Below, one piece after another: positions 45,504-54,485 of a stretch of 64,000 nt of DNA (positions are counted from its first letter, which is position 1; each line of letters starts with the position of its first letter). The notes beneath the pieces are model-generated. The model was not told where the DNA came from. It was given only the letters and a program-made list of their open reading frames with translations, and did not search any database. Made by a program: the position numbers and the translations under genes. Source of the stretch: an uncultured Roseibium sp. (lineage in GTDB: Bacteria; Pseudomonadota; Alphaproteobacteria; Rhizobiales; Stappiaceae); contig NZ_CANLVF010000002.1 of the NCBI RefSeq assembly GCF_947494555.1, positions 1,116,001 through 1,180,000 of the forward strand, read 5' to 3'.

Positions 45504-46769
45504 ATGAAATTTCTACCTGCAGCCTTTTTCAGAGTTTTCCAAATTATTGCCCTTTGCCTTGCGCTTGCAGGCCTTTTGGCGCTTCCGGCCAGCGCGCATT
45601 TTTCGGAAGGAACGCAGGTGCGGACCCTCCTCGTTGCGGAGGATAACGGCACTCTCACGCTCTATGTCCGGGCACCGGCTCCACTCGTCTTTTCCGATCT
45701 GGTGGGCCGGGCCCAAGTGGACCAGGTACCCCTCACTTCGCCTTTCCTGCGTCTGGAAGATACCGGAAACGGTGTGCGCTACAGGTTGGACATGACCGCC
45801 GTCGCGCGCGATCGCAAGGCCTTCGAGGGTCGCCTTCAAAGGACTCTGATTGTCTCTCAGGCCGGTCTCGACCTTGAGACCGAGCTGACCGGATTTACGG
45901 TCCGGGCCCGCCGGCCCGCGCAAACACTCGACACCGCAGCCTCGGCGCGCGCAGCCATTCAATTGGACAACACGTCGCTCGATCCGGTTTTTGGAGAGGC
46001 CATCATCGACTACGCCTTGCAGATAACGAGCACCGATCCGGCCGGTGTCCTCGAAGTCCGGTCCGGATATCCGCCGTTGCTGCCCGGCCCCGGGGTTGCC
46101 ATCGAGAATCATCTTGTTGATGCGAGAGTAGATCCACCGGTGTCGTCGACCGCACCTGGCCAACTCGAAACACCGGCCGTCATTGACGGATCGCGCCTGT
46201 CGACTTTCCTTCATTTCGTCTATCAGGGCACGCTTCACATTCTGCAAGGCCTAGATCATGTGCTTCTTGTCATCGCGCTGGCGCTTGGTGTGGGGGCGAC
46301 GCGCAGGCTGATCTATCTCGTCACCGCCTTCACGGTTGGTCACTCCATTACCCTGATTGCAACTTTTCTGGGTGCGACACCTTCGTGGCCGTGGTTCATT
46401 CCGCTGGTTGAAGCGGCGATTGCTGCCTCGGTTTTATATGCAGCGGTCGCTGCAATGATCCAAAGATCCGGGTCAATTCTTGTCTTTTCGGCTATCGGGC
46501 TGCTGCATGGCCTAGGCTTTTCGTTCGTTCTCGGTGACATCCTGGGCCGGGATGCACCGGATCTCGTTCTTGCCCTGCTCGCCTTCAATTTCGGGATCGA
46601 AGTCGGTCAGCTTCTGATCCTGGCTGTCACACTCACCATGGTTTTTGTGCTTGAACAATTGGCCACACCCGCCCTAAGGCCGGCGAGACTGGGTACCTTG
46701 ACCGCGATCGCGATCCTGTCAGCGTGGTGGGTCGCGGAGAGGCTTGGCGGGGTTGTTTCTGCTGTGTGA
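45504..46769 (+). CDS. HupE/UreJ-like membrane protein
   Basis: 421 residues from the ATG at 45504. Signal peptide (ALCLALAGLLALPASAHF), a periplasmic beta-rich domain of about 220 residues, and a C-terminal half with six or so helices bearing the HupE/UreJ_2 marks: HILQGLDHVLLVIALALG, FTVGHSITLIA, VEAAIAASVLYAAV, GLLHGLGFSFVLG and FNFGIEVGQ. These histidines suggest a metal (nickel or other divalent) transporter. It follows the phosphoesterase with a stem-loop between them. Confidence 0.88.
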   Translation: MKFLPAAFFRVFQIIALCLALAGLLALPASAHFSEGTQVRTLLVAEDNGTLTLYVRAPAPLVFSDLVGRAQVDQVPLTSPFLRLEDTGNGVRYRLDMTAVARDRKAFEGRLQRTLIVSQAGLDLETELTGFTVRARRPAQTLDTAASARAAIQLDNTSLDPVFGEAIIDYALQITSTDPAGVLEVRSGYPPLLPGPGVAIENHLVDARVDPPVSSTAPGQLETPAVIDGSRLSTFLHFVYQGTLHILQGLDHVLLVIALALGVGATRRLIYLVTAFTVGHSITLIATFLGATPSWPWFIPLVEAAIAASVLYAAVAAMIQRSGSILVFSAIGLLHGLGFSFVLGDILGRDAPDLVLALLAFNFGIEVGQLLILAVTLTMVFVLEQLATPALRPARLGTLTAIAILSAWWVAERLGGVVSAV

Positions 46770-46963
46770 TCATCATGCGGATGGCTTCCTGAACGGGATT
46801 TTTGCGTGGTGACCCAGCCGCAATTGGGAGTTGATCTCACTCGCGGCATCGAAACGCGCCCTTCTACCGCTTTGATCTTGCTTCCAATTGCTGATCGATT
46901 GATCTGTCTCAAGGTAGCGGCCACGACTTGACGGCACCTTGTGGGTCTTAAATGGAGGCCTGC

Positions 46964-47218
46964 ATGAGTCACGTTCCGCACGAACTGCACGAAGAATTCC
47001 CGGAAGCTGAAGAAACACTGCGCACGCTCAAAGCCAATGACGCTCACTTTGCGCGGCTGGCGGACGAGTATCACACCATCAACCGGGAAGTGCATCGCAT
47101 TGAAACCAATGTGGAACCGGCCGCCGATGAGGTTCTGGAAGACCTCAAGAAAAAACGCCTTCACCTGAAAGACCAGATTGCCGCCATGCTCGCGGCAGCG
47201 GCAAACACCGTGACCTGA
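46964..47218 (+). CDS. DUF465 (YdcH-like) protein
   Basis: 84 residues from the ATG at 46964, which has GGAGG upstream; the ATG at 46952 would add four residues and sits on the ribosome site. A short helical hairpin typical of DUF465 (HFARLADEYHTINREVHRIE, LKKKRLHLKDQIAAML). Function unknown. A possible promoter TTGACG lies at about 46933; the gap from 46770 shows no gene. Confidence 0.85.
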   Translation: MSHVPHELHEEFPEAEETLRTLKANDAHFARLADEYHTINREVHRIETNVEPAADEVLEDLKKKRLHLKDQIAAMLAAAANTVT

Positions 47219-47245
47219 GCCCCTCCTTTTCAGGCCGGTGTGAGT

Positions 47246-47276
47246 GCCCGCGTCGTCCCCGTCCGACGGCGCGGGC
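47246..47276. repeat. GC-rich stem-loop after the DUF465 gene
   Basis: GCCCGCGTCGTC (47246-47257) pairs with GACGGCGCGGGC (47265-47276), 11 of 12 bases, loop of 7. No T tract follows on the plus strand. It is the only candidate 3' structure for the DUF465 message. Confidence 0.5.
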
Positions 47277-47301
47277 CGCCCCTCCGGAGCTTTGGTCAAA
47301 G

Positions 47302-47340
47302 AAAAAATGGCGCCAGGACTTGTCAAAAAGCCCGGCGCCA
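47302..47340 (-). terminator. Intrinsic terminator reading on the minus strand, no gene attached
   Basis: On the minus strand a 10-bp stem (TGGCGCCGGG with CCTGGCGCCA, one G-U) is followed directly by TTTTTT (47307-47302). No minus-strand protein gene ends here. A second small hairpin (GAACGA/TCGTTC, 47351-47368) and a CCTCCCC anti-ribosome-site motif lie just upstream of it on the same strand, so a small RNA is possible. 47219-47543 has no other gene. Confidence 0.6.
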
Positions 47341-47543
47341 GTCTGGGGAGGAACGACCCTCATCGTTCGAGTAAAATGTGGGATTTTTCCTCGGGACTTA
47401 CAAGGAAATAAAGTGTGAGATAAGTGTGAGTAATTCGGCACGAGATTCGAGAAAACTATTTAATTACATAATTTTACAACAGACCTTGACGAACTGTAAG
47501 CAGTGATATTTGCTCTTTAATATCTTCAATTTCGGAGCAATTC

Positions 47544-47987
47544 ATGGCTAAACTTCTGACTTCAATTTGCTCCCTTATGGTGTTGATTCCAAACCTTGTT
47601 CAGGCAGCCGATTACTGCGTGGACGTCAATTCCAAAAAAGGCTGGCAAGGGGTGACGATTCCAGACGGACAGGTTCGCAAAGTGAGCTTTTCCGGCAGTT
47701 GGAGCGTCATAGCAGGTCTCTACAAGCCGGTAGGTCCCCGCGGATACTCCGGCAATGACGCTAAAAAGCTCGGACCGCTCTATGGTTATAAGTTCGATCA
47801 GTCCTATGCTTTCGGTGAAATGCTCGTTCGCGATCAGACCGGACGAATCGTCCCTTTCGCTGAATTCACGGCTCTTGCGGCCACGTCGCGCAACCCTGCA
47901 GGAAATTATGCGTTCCGGATAAACGACGTTGATGGGGCGCTTTGGGACAATGCCGGAACAATAAGTGTTTGTATTTCAATGAGATGA
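47544..47987 (+). CDS. Secreted LecA (PA-IL)-like lectin
   Basis: 147 residues with a signal peptide (to VQAA, residue 22), leaving about 126, close to the 121 of Pseudomonas LecA. Matching landmarks in order: GSWSV near 51, VGPRGY at 63-68 against LecA's WGPQG, YAFGEMLVR against its AFCGALVMK, then INDVDGALWDNAGTISVCI at 126-144 against its YNDVPGTYGNNSGSFSVNI, with 9 of 19 identical and no gap. D128, D135 and N136 would fill the calcium site. It could bind galactose-like sugars. Alternatives such as another beta-sandwich lectin fold remain possible. Confidence 0.7.
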   Translation: MAKLLTSICSLMVLIPNLVQAADYCVDVNSKKGWQGVTIPDGQVRKVSFSGSWSVIAGLYKPVGPRGYSGNDAKKLGPLYGYKFDQSYAFGEMLVRDQTGRIVPFAEFTALAATSRNPAGNYAFRINDVDGALWDNAGTISVCISMR

Positions 47988-48042
47988 AGTCCCGACCACT
48001 CTCCGTGAGAATGTTGCAAAGCCATCGTGTCAGTGAGGAAAA

Positions 48043-48795
48043 ATGTCCCGAAAAACAGCCCTTGTGACAGGTGCAGCGCGAGGCATCGGCCTTGCGACAG
48101 CACACCTGATGCTCAAGCGCGGCTGGCAGGTCGCCATGCTCGACCGCGATGCAGAAGAACTCACCGTTGCTGCGCAGGACCTTGAAGACGCAAAGCCGTT
48201 TGTTTGCGATGTCTCGGATCAAAATCAGGTCGAGGCGGCAATTTCTGCCATTCTGGAAAGCTTTGGGCGGCTGGATGCGGTCGTCAACAATGCAGGCGTT
48301 GCCATGTTCGGTCCCATGGAGGAAACCGATTTCGACAGCTGGCGTACGGTCATGGCAACCAATCTGGACGGCATCTTCCTTGTTTCGCAGGCGGCGTTTC
48401 CGGCCCTCAAGGAGACCCGTGGCGCTCTGGTCAATATTGCCTCGATTTCAGGACTTCGCGCCTCGACACTGAGGGTTGCCTACGGCACATCGAAGGCCGC
48501 TGTGATCCACCTCACCAAGCAGCAGGCGGCGGAACTTGGAGAGTTCGGCGTACGCGCCAATTGCGTCTGCCCCGGACCGGTTCGAACCAAACTCGCCATG
48601 GCCGTGCACAGCCAGGACATCATTGATGCCTATCACGATGCCATTCCACTCAACCGGTATGGAAGCGAACAGGAAATTGCGGAAGTAGTTGAATTCCTAT
48701 GCTCGGATCGGGCCAGCTACGTGACCGGGCAGATCATCGCATCCGACGGCGGCTTTGAGAGCACAGGTATCGGCCTTCCTGCGCTTCGAACCTGA
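48043..48795 (+). CDS. Short-chain dehydrogenase/reductase
   Basis: 250 residues. Classical SDR: cofactor motif TGAARGIG at about 9-16, NNAG at 83-86, catalytic S and YGTSK around SISGLRASTLRVAYGTSKAAV, and the C-terminal SDGGFESTG. The aspartate in LDRD after the second strand favours NAD(H). Substrate not inferable. It ends five bases from the convergent YjbQ gene. Confidence 0.92.
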   Translation: MSRKTALVTGAARGIGLATAHLMLKRGWQVAMLDRDAEELTVAAQDLEDAKPFVCDVSDQNQVEAAISAILESFGRLDAVVNNAGVAMFGPMEETDFDSWRTVMATNLDGIFLVSQAAFPALKETRGALVNIASISGLRASTLRVAYGTSKAAVIHLTKQQAAELGEFGVRANCVCPGPVRTKLAMAVHSQDIIDAYHDAIPLNRYGSEQEIAEVVEFLCSDRASYVTGQIIASDGGFESTGIGLPALRT

Positions 48796-48799
48796 AGCC

Positions 48800-49228
48800 T
48801 CAGGAAGGCGTCACCAGAAAATGTGCGGCAATCTGGCGCCGATGCGCACGTGTACGGTGTTCAAACAGATAAATTCCCTGCCAGGTGCCAAGCACCATGC
48901 GTCCCTGAGCGACCGGTATCGACAGCGAAACCGGCATCATCGCCGCCTTGATATGCGCCGGCATGTCGTCCGGTCCTTCATACGTGTGAATCAGGTAGCT
49001 CATGCTCGGGTGATTGGACGGGGGCACGAGCCTTTCGAAAAACGCTTTCAGGTCCACCTGGACGTCCGGGTCAGCATTTTCCTGGATCAACAGCGAACAG
49101 GATGTGTGGCGCACGAAGAGGGTCAGAAGACCGTCTTCTGCGGCCACCTCATTCAGCCAGGAGCTTACGGAATGCGTGAATTCATATAGGCCCTGCCCCT
49201 CGGTTCTAAGCGAAAAAACAGTCTGCAT
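48800..49228 (-). CDS. YjbQ family (UPF0047) protein
   Basis: 142 residues from the ATG at 49228, matching the family's usual start (MQTVFSLRTEGQGLYEFT). Motifs: LFVRHTSCSLLIQENADPDV, YEGPDDMPAHIK and LGTWQGIYLFEHR, with the conserved histidines of the thiamine-phosphate-synthase-like fold. An upstream ATG at 49321 has a strong ribosome site (GGGAGGT) and would add 31 residues, so a longer form is possible. Confidence 0.88.
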   Translation of the reverse strand: MQTVFSLRTEGQGLYEFTHSVSSWLNEVAAEDGLLTLFVRHTSCSLLIQENADPDVQVDLKAFFERLVPPSNHPSMSYLIHTYEGPDDMPAHIKAAMMPVSLSIPVAQGRMVLGTWQGIYLFEHRTRAHRRQIAAHFLVTPS

Positions 49229-49372
49229 TCCTGTCCCCGGTTCTACTGCAATGTCACACAGCCAAGAGGTAAGCGAATGACGCGGTAGTTGCAATTTCCG
49301 CAGCCCGTCGCCATCTGTCATCGTGGAATACCTCCCATCCGTCTCGACAGGTTCCCGCCTTCAGAGTCCATC

Positions 49373-50656
49373 ATGCAAAATGCCCGTCCGAAAATCATGA
49401 TCGCCACGCTGGGCACCCGGGGTGATGTTCAGCCCTATGTGGCCCTTGCAGGCGCGCTGACCCGACTTGGTGCAGATGTCGTTGTCAGCACCGGCGAAGG
49501 CTTTGACGACATGATTGGGAATGCCGGTGCCCGCGCCCGCCCGGCGCCAGTAAACTTTCAAACCCTGCTGCAGCAGGCCGACGTGAAGGCGGCGCTGCAT
49601 TCAGCGAAAGGAATGATCAAGGCAGCCCGGCAAAATATCGTGCTTCAACAGGACATTGCTGTCGCCCTGTGGCAGACAGGACTTGAGGAAAAACCCGACC
49701 TCATCCTTTTCAATCTCAAGGCAACGGTCATGACCCTTGTCGGGCGCAGACTGGGCGTTCCAGCGCTGCCGGTGTCGCTTCAACCGGTGACTGCGCCGAC
49801 CGGAAGCTTTCCGTTGCCCCTGTTCGGATGGCCGGACCTCGGGGCGTTTCTCAATCGCAAGAGTTACGGATTTGCACGCTTACTCATGACGGCTGGACTG
49901 CGCCCCCTCTACAAACCTTTGAAAACCGAGGCCGCGCCTGAGCTTTCGATGACCGGCTCGACGATTGACGGTTTCATGCCGGACGGCTCAAATGCCTTGT
50001 CGCTACAAGCATTTTCAACTGCGCTTGCGCCGACCCCGGGCGATTGGTCCGGGCAATTCTGGCAAAGCGGATACTGGTTCACCGAGCCTGATCCTGACTA
50101 TTCACCCTCGGAGGACCTGGCGCGGTTTCTCGCTGAAGGCCCGCCGCCGGTCTATCTGGGCTTCGGTTCCATGCCGAGCAATGATCCGAGCGAACTTGCC
50201 ACGATTGTGCTTGGGGCACTTGAGACGACAGGTCAGCGAGCGGTCCTTGCCACGGGATGGGGCGGGCTCAGCATGGAAAAACTGCCGCCAGGCCTTTCCG
50301 GGCGCGTCTTCCTGATCGACAAGGCACCACACAGCTGGCTGTTTCCGAAATGCGCGGGTGTCGTACATCATGGCGGCGCCGGCACAACGCACGAGGCACT
50401 TCGATGGGGCAAGCCATCGCTTGTGTGTCCGGTATTCGGCGACCAGCCCTTCTGGGGCCAGCGGGTTCATCGGATCGGTGCGGGGCCGGCGCCGATAAAG
50501 CAGAAAAAGCTCACAGTCGAGAAACTCGCGGTCGCGCTAAAGGCGCTTGAAACACCTTCCTATCGGAAGGGTGCCGAGGCGGCACGGGATACAATGACCG
50601 GTGAACCAGGGGCTGCAGGAGCAGCCGAACGCCTCATGGCGCTTCTTGGCGCATAA
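49373..50656 (+). CDS. Sterol-type UDP-glycosyltransferase (GT1/GT28)
   Basis: 427 residues. N-terminal acceptor domain opens IMIATLGTRGDVQPYVALA, as in sterol 3-beta-glucosyltransferases and related macrolide or lipid glycosyltransferases. The C-terminal donor-binding motif is intact: VHHGGAGTTHEALRWGKPSL and VCPVFGDQPFWGQRVHRIGA. The product may be a glycosylated hopanoid, sterol or lipid. Start chosen by family; the ribosome site is weak. Confidence 0.88.
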   Translation: MQNARPKIMIATLGTRGDVQPYVALAGALTRLGADVVVSTGEGFDDMIGNAGARARPAPVNFQTLLQQADVKAALHSAKGMIKAARQNIVLQQDIAVALWQTGLEEKPDLILFNLKATVMTLVGRRLGVPALPVSLQPVTAPTGSFPLPLFGWPDLGAFLNRKSYGFARLLMTAGLRPLYKPLKTEAAPELSMTGSTIDGFMPDGSNALSLQAFSTALAPTPGDWSGQFWQSGYWFTEPDPDYSPSEDLARFLAEGPPPVYLGFGSMPSNDPSELATIVLGALETTGQRAVLATGWGGLSMEKLPPGLSGRVFLIDKAPHSWLFPKCAGVVHHGGAGTTHEALRWGKPSLVCPVFGDQPFWGQRVHRIGAGPAPIKQKKLTVEKLAVALKALETPSYRKGAEAARDTMTGEPGAAGAAERLMALLGA

Positions 50657-50749
50657 GTGGAACACGGCCTCAGTTTGTGATTCAGCACATCAGCAGAGGG
50701 TCTTGAGAACCTTCACTCTTCCCTTTTGCCCTTCGGCCTGACACAACTA

Positions 50750-52429
50750 ATGCAGCAAGCTTTCTTAGAGGGATTCCCGGCCGTGTTTCCAGCCCGCTAC
50801 ACAGTATTTGCCCTTTGTCTTCTCGCAGCCTTTGTAACCTTCATCTTGATGTTCGCCGTCAGCATTCATTTCGTCTGGCCGTTTCTTGTCGCCGGTTTTC
50901 TGTCCTTGCTCGGCATTCACGACCTGCAGCAGACACGTCACGCGGTCTTGCGCAACTATCCAGTCATCGGACATTTCCGGTTCCTGTTCGAGGCAATCCG
51001 GCCCGAACTCAGGCAATATTTTTTCGAAAGCAATCAGGATGGGCGTCCCTTCTCCCGCGAACGCCGCTCCATGGTCTATGACCGGGCGAAGAACATCGAG
51101 GACGTGCTGCCCTTCGGGACGGAACTGGACGTCTATAACGACAATTATGGCTGGGTAAACCATTCCATCACGCCGCAGCCGGAAAACCATGAGGAACTGA
51201 GGGTTACCATCGGCGGTCCGGACTGCAAGCAGCCCTACTCCGCGTCGCTTTACAACATCTCGGCGATGAGTTTCGGCTCGCTCTCCGGCAATGCCATCCT
51301 GGCGCTCAACAAGGGAGCGAAGGCGGGCCACTTTTATCACGACACCGGCGAAGGCAGCGTTTCACGCTATCACCGTGAAGGCGGCGGCGATCTCGTCTGG
51401 GAGCTCGGAAGCGGTTACTTCGGCTGCCGTGCCGCCGACGGCACCTTCGATCCGGAGAAGTTCAAGGCGCAGGCCAGCAATCCGCAGATCAAGATGATCG
51501 AAATCAAGATGAGCCAAGGCGCGAAGCCGGGCCATGGCGGAGTGCTGCCCGGCCCGAAAGTGTCGGAGGAGATTGCCGAAGCTCGCGGTGTTCCGGTTGG
51601 CGAGGATTGCATTTCTCCAGCGTCCCATTCGGCGTTTTCGACACCGATCGAACTTCTGGAGTTCATCAAGACGTTGCGGGAACTCTCCGGCGGGAAACCG
51701 GTTGGCATCAAGCTTTGTATCGGTCACCGCTGGGAGTTCATGGCCATCGTCAAGGCCATGCTGAAAACCGGCATCAAGCCGGATTTCATTGTCGTTGACG
51801 GTGCTGAAGGCGGCACCGGGGCGGCACCGATCGAATTCGCCAACAGGCTCGGGACGCCGCTCCTGCAGGGGCTGCTCTTCGTTCACAACAGCCTGGTCGC
51901 CACCGGTATCCGCGACGACATCAAGCTGGGCGCCAGCGGCAAGCTGATCAGCGCCTTCGACATTTCAGGCACCATGTGTCTCGGGGCAGACTGGGTAAAC
52001 TCCGCACGCGGTTTCATGTTCGCCGTCGGCTGCATCCAGTCCCAGAGCTGCCACACCAACCGCTGCCCCACGGGTGTCGCCACCCAGGACCCGAAACGAC
52101 AGCAGGCGCTTGTGGTCCACGACAAGGCAGAGCGTGTCACCAATTTCCATCGCAACACGCTGAAATCACTTATGGCCTTTACGGCCGCGGCCGGGCTCAA
52201 ACACCCTAGCGAATTCAAGCCGGAACATTTCTTCCTGCGCGGCGGAGCGCGCGAGATCATGTCAGCGAACACCGCCTTCACGTGGCTGAGGAAAGGCGCT
52301 CTCCTCGACGAGGCGCATGACCTGCCCGGCTACTCAGCCTTCTGGGCGATGGCCGATCCGGAGAGCTTCCAGCCAACAAAATCTCTCGACGCAGCCAAGA
52401 TGCTAAACCACCACCGGTCGCATCATTGA
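50750..52429 (+). CDS. FMN-binding glutamate-synthase-like protein
   Basis: 559 residues from the ATG at 50750; an upstream TTG would add eight. Two N-terminal membrane helices (YTVFALCLLAAFVTFILMFAV, VWPFLVAGFLSLLGI) precede a glutamate-synthase TIM-barrel: MSFGSLSGNAILALNKGAKAG, PGHGGVLPG, VVDGAEGGTGAAPIEF and the 3Fe-4S cluster set CIQSQSCHTNRCPTG. Lacking an amidotransferase domain, it resembles the stand-alone GltB2-like family; its substrate is not settled. Confidence 0.9.
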   Translation: MQQAFLEGFPAVFPARYTVFALCLLAAFVTFILMFAVSIHFVWPFLVAGFLSLLGIHDLQQTRHAVLRNYPVIGHFRFLFEAIRPELRQYFFESNQDGRPFSRERRSMVYDRAKNIEDVLPFGTELDVYNDNYGWVNHSITPQPENHEELRVTIGGPDCKQPYSASLYNISAMSFGSLSGNAILALNKGAKAGHFYHDTGEGSVSRYHREGGGDLVWELGSGYFGCRAADGTFDPEKFKAQASNPQIKMIEIKMSQGAKPGHGGVLPGPKVSEEIAEARGVPVGEDCISPASHSAFSTPIELLEFIKTLRELSGGKPVGIKLCIGHRWEFMAIVKAMLKTGIKPDFIVVDGAEGGTGAAPIEFANRLGTPLLQGLLFVHNSLVATGIRDDIKLGASGKLISAFDISGTMCLGADWVNSARGFMFAVGCIQSQSCHTNRCPTGVATQDPKRQQALVVHDKAERVTNFHRNTLKSLMAFTAAAGLKHPSEFKPEHFFLRGGAREIMSANTAFTWLRKGALLDEAHDLPGYSAFWAMADPESFQPTKSLDAAKMLNHHRSHH

Positions 52430-52436
52430 GGTCGAG

Positions 52437-52465
52437 CGGAGCCACTCTTTCCAACGGCTCCGTTT
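52437..52465 (+). terminator. Stem-loop after the glutamate-synthase-like gene
   Basis: CGGAGCC (52437-52443) pairs perfectly with GGCTCCG (52456-52462) around a 12-base loop, followed by TTT. It lies eight bases after the stop and in the 127-base gap between convergent genes, so it could end both messages. The T-run is short. Confidence 0.5.
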
Positions 52466-52556
52466 GCCACAGCTACTAAACTTCGACGTAAAAGACTGTT
52501 GCTGTGCTCCACGAGAGTTATTCGTCGCAACCTTGAACAAGCGCCCGAAGGTCCTC

Positions 52557-53489
52557 TCACGGCAAGTGATAGATCCAAACCTGGTCTGGTTCCTGCTCAA
52601 AGAAGCAAAGGATCATGTTGTCGGAAGTTCTCCGGACACATGGTGAACTGTCGATAAAGGCATACTCGGCCGAAGTGTTGTTCCAACTCACGGGTCCCCC
52701 TTCATTATACTGAACCTGTATGCGCTCCGTGGACCAGCTGTAGTTTATCGAGCAACGCGACGATTGGGGTTCACACGAACGCTCGAAACGGCACTCGACA
52801 TGCTGAATGGTCTCAAGATCATCCGATAGTTGACACCATCCCTGCATCACCTTGTCCGGACTTCCCGCGACAGGCGTTTGCACACCCACAGGCTCAGTCA
52901 GATCGGGGAATTGCTTATTTCCATAACCGATCCGTTGCTCGATTGCCCGACCTCTTTCCCGATAGAGTTGGGAAGTAAGGTGTGCCCTTTTGTTAACTGC
53001 ATTTTTCAGTTCATCGCATGTCTCAAAAGTTCTCATTCGGGTGTAGAGCCGTTCTATTTCCCGTGCAGCCTTCAAACCGCTAGACGAGGACTGGCGTAAA
53101 TACAATTCAATTGCAGCAGTTGTTCGTCGCAGCCGGGCGCGCAGTTCAGGTGTTGCATCCGTCTTGTTCAACCATCGAGGGATCCTGTTTTCAACGATAA
53201 CTGATGCTTCAACGCGAGCTAGGCTGCATCCTGTCTCGCTTTCCCGCCACCAGAATTGCCACTCTGTCGTCCATTCGCTATTAGCCCAGAAAAACCCTCC
53301 CCAGTTTGTTCTCATTTCGCTGTAGCTTTGTAGGTTTTTTTTGATTTCCTGCGCCGTCTTTCCAAACACGCCAAAGTAGTTGTTTTTCGTCTCGTCCAGC
53401 ATTGCGGCTGATGCAGATTGATTGAAAACCAATAAGCATATTGCCGCCCAAGCGGAAACCATGGAATTTGAGAGAATTGCCTTGTTCAT
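52557..53489 (-). CDS. DUF922-like secreted protein with lost HExxH
   Basis: 310 residues from the ATG at 53489 (GGAAAGAGAAA upstream). Signal peptide to about ASA. Residues 30-190 follow the DUF922 zinc-protease pattern: YFGVFGKTAQEIKKNL, EWTTEWQFWWRES, CSLARVEASVIVENRIPRWL, the helix with LKAAREIERL and CDELKNAVNKRAHLTSQLYR. Where the family has HExxH the sequence reads LRQSSSSG, and the later YDxxTxHG reads EQRIGYG, so the metal ligands look gone. A C-terminal beta-rich domain of about 110 residues has six cysteines. Probably an inactive, binding version. Confidence 0.6.
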   Translation of the reverse strand: MNKAILSNSMVSAWAAICLLVFNQSASAAMLDETKNNYFGVFGKTAQEIKKNLQSYSEMRTNWGGFFWANSEWTTEWQFWWRESETGCSLARVEASVIVENRIPRWLNKTDATPELRARLRRTTAAIELYLRQSSSSGLKAAREIERLYTRMRTFETCDELKNAVNKRAHLTSQLYRERGRAIEQRIGYGNKQFPDLTEPVGVQTPVAGSPDKVMQGWCQLSDDLETIQHVECRFERSCEPQSSRCSINYSWSTERIQVQYNEGGPVSWNNTSAEYAFIDSSPCVRRTSDNMILCFFEQEPDQVWIYHLP

Positions 53490-53570
53490 TTTCTCTTTCC
53501 GTAACGGCAATCACGCATCAGTTTTCTCACTCTCAATCTGAGCTGCAATATGCAATCTAAAGTGCCTCAA

Positions 53571-54392
53571 CTACTCGATCGAAATCGATTCGAACGCCAC
53601 TTCAGACCCATCGATGTTAAACTGCACGACGGCGTATGTGGGTGTGTTGAAAGTTGGCTCGAAAAAACGAAAACGTAGACTTACTGGGCGAGCCTTACTG
53701 ACGAATACGCTGGCTTTGTAGCGAATTTCTTCTTCGGAATCCGTCCCGAGTGTAAAAGCCGAAACACTGTAGGTGTTGCCGGCCAAGTCCGCCAAATGCG
53801 TGCTGGCATTCGATATTTCTATCTTTCGTCCTCTGGTTCCGAGATTTTTCAAGCTGACATCACAGTAAAGGTACAGCATCTTCTCGCTACAGGAGCGAAG
53901 CGAAATCTGGATGTCATTTACCAGTTTGGTGCGAGCGTCTTTTTCGACAACGACAGGTTCTCGGGGCAAACTTTTGGTCGATTCGGCTCTTGGGCGTTTT
54001 TCAAGTTCTGAAACTCGTTTCTGAATATTCTCAAGTTCGTGCCCCAAGTCGGTCGTTGTAAGAGCCTCGACCTGCTTTGCGAGACCCGACACTTGCTCTC
54101 GAAGATCTTGCTGCTCCTTAAACAACCGTGAAATATCGCTGTCATTTCGGTCGTCTCCCAAACGGTTCTCTAGCGACGAGATGCGAGCCAGCAGCTCCTG
54201 CTTATCATCATAAAGGCTTTCTACTTCCGTGTAGAAATGGAACACCACTCCGGCAAAGAGGATCAGGAGCACAAATATGAAAATGGCTGATATCTCGAGA
54301 AACAGATTTCCCCGAGGCTTGAAGTGATTTTCCTTGTTTTCGTAATCCATCGGGTTCCACCAGGCTGGGGACTTCAGGCCACCACCGCTCAT
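53571..54392 (-). CDS. Single-pass membrane coiled-coil protein
   Basis: 273 residues; an internal ATG at 54350 gives a shorter form. One membrane helix near residues 33-53 (FLEISAIFIFVLLILFAGVV), a coiled coil of about 80 residues with heptad leucines (ELLARISSLENRL, LREQVSGLAKQVEALT, ELENIQKRVSELEK), and a beta-rich C-terminal domain of about 110 residues (DVSLKNLGTRGRKIEISNAS) with paired cysteines. Not recognised as a known family. It lies 93 bases downstream of the flotillin gene. Confidence 0.6.
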   Translation of the reverse strand: MSGGGLKSPAWWNPMDYENKENHFKPRGNLFLEISAIFIFVLLILFAGVVFHFYTEVESLYDDKQELLARISSLENRLGDDRNDSDISRLFKEQQDLREQVSGLAKQVEALTTTDLGHELENIQKRVSELEKRPRAESTKSLPREPVVVEKDARTKLVNDIQISLRSCSEKMLYLYCDVSLKNLGTRGRKIEISNASTHLADLAGNTYSVSAFTLGTDSEEEIRYKASVFVSKARPVSLRFRFFEPTFNTPTYAVVQFNIDGSEVAFESISIE

Positions 54393-54485
54393 ACGCGCAG
54401 CGCTTCGGCCGCTTGAACTGCCGCATCATTTAGACGCCGATATCCCGGCGCCGTTTGGCACCGGGATATGCTTCGATCCAGCTGA

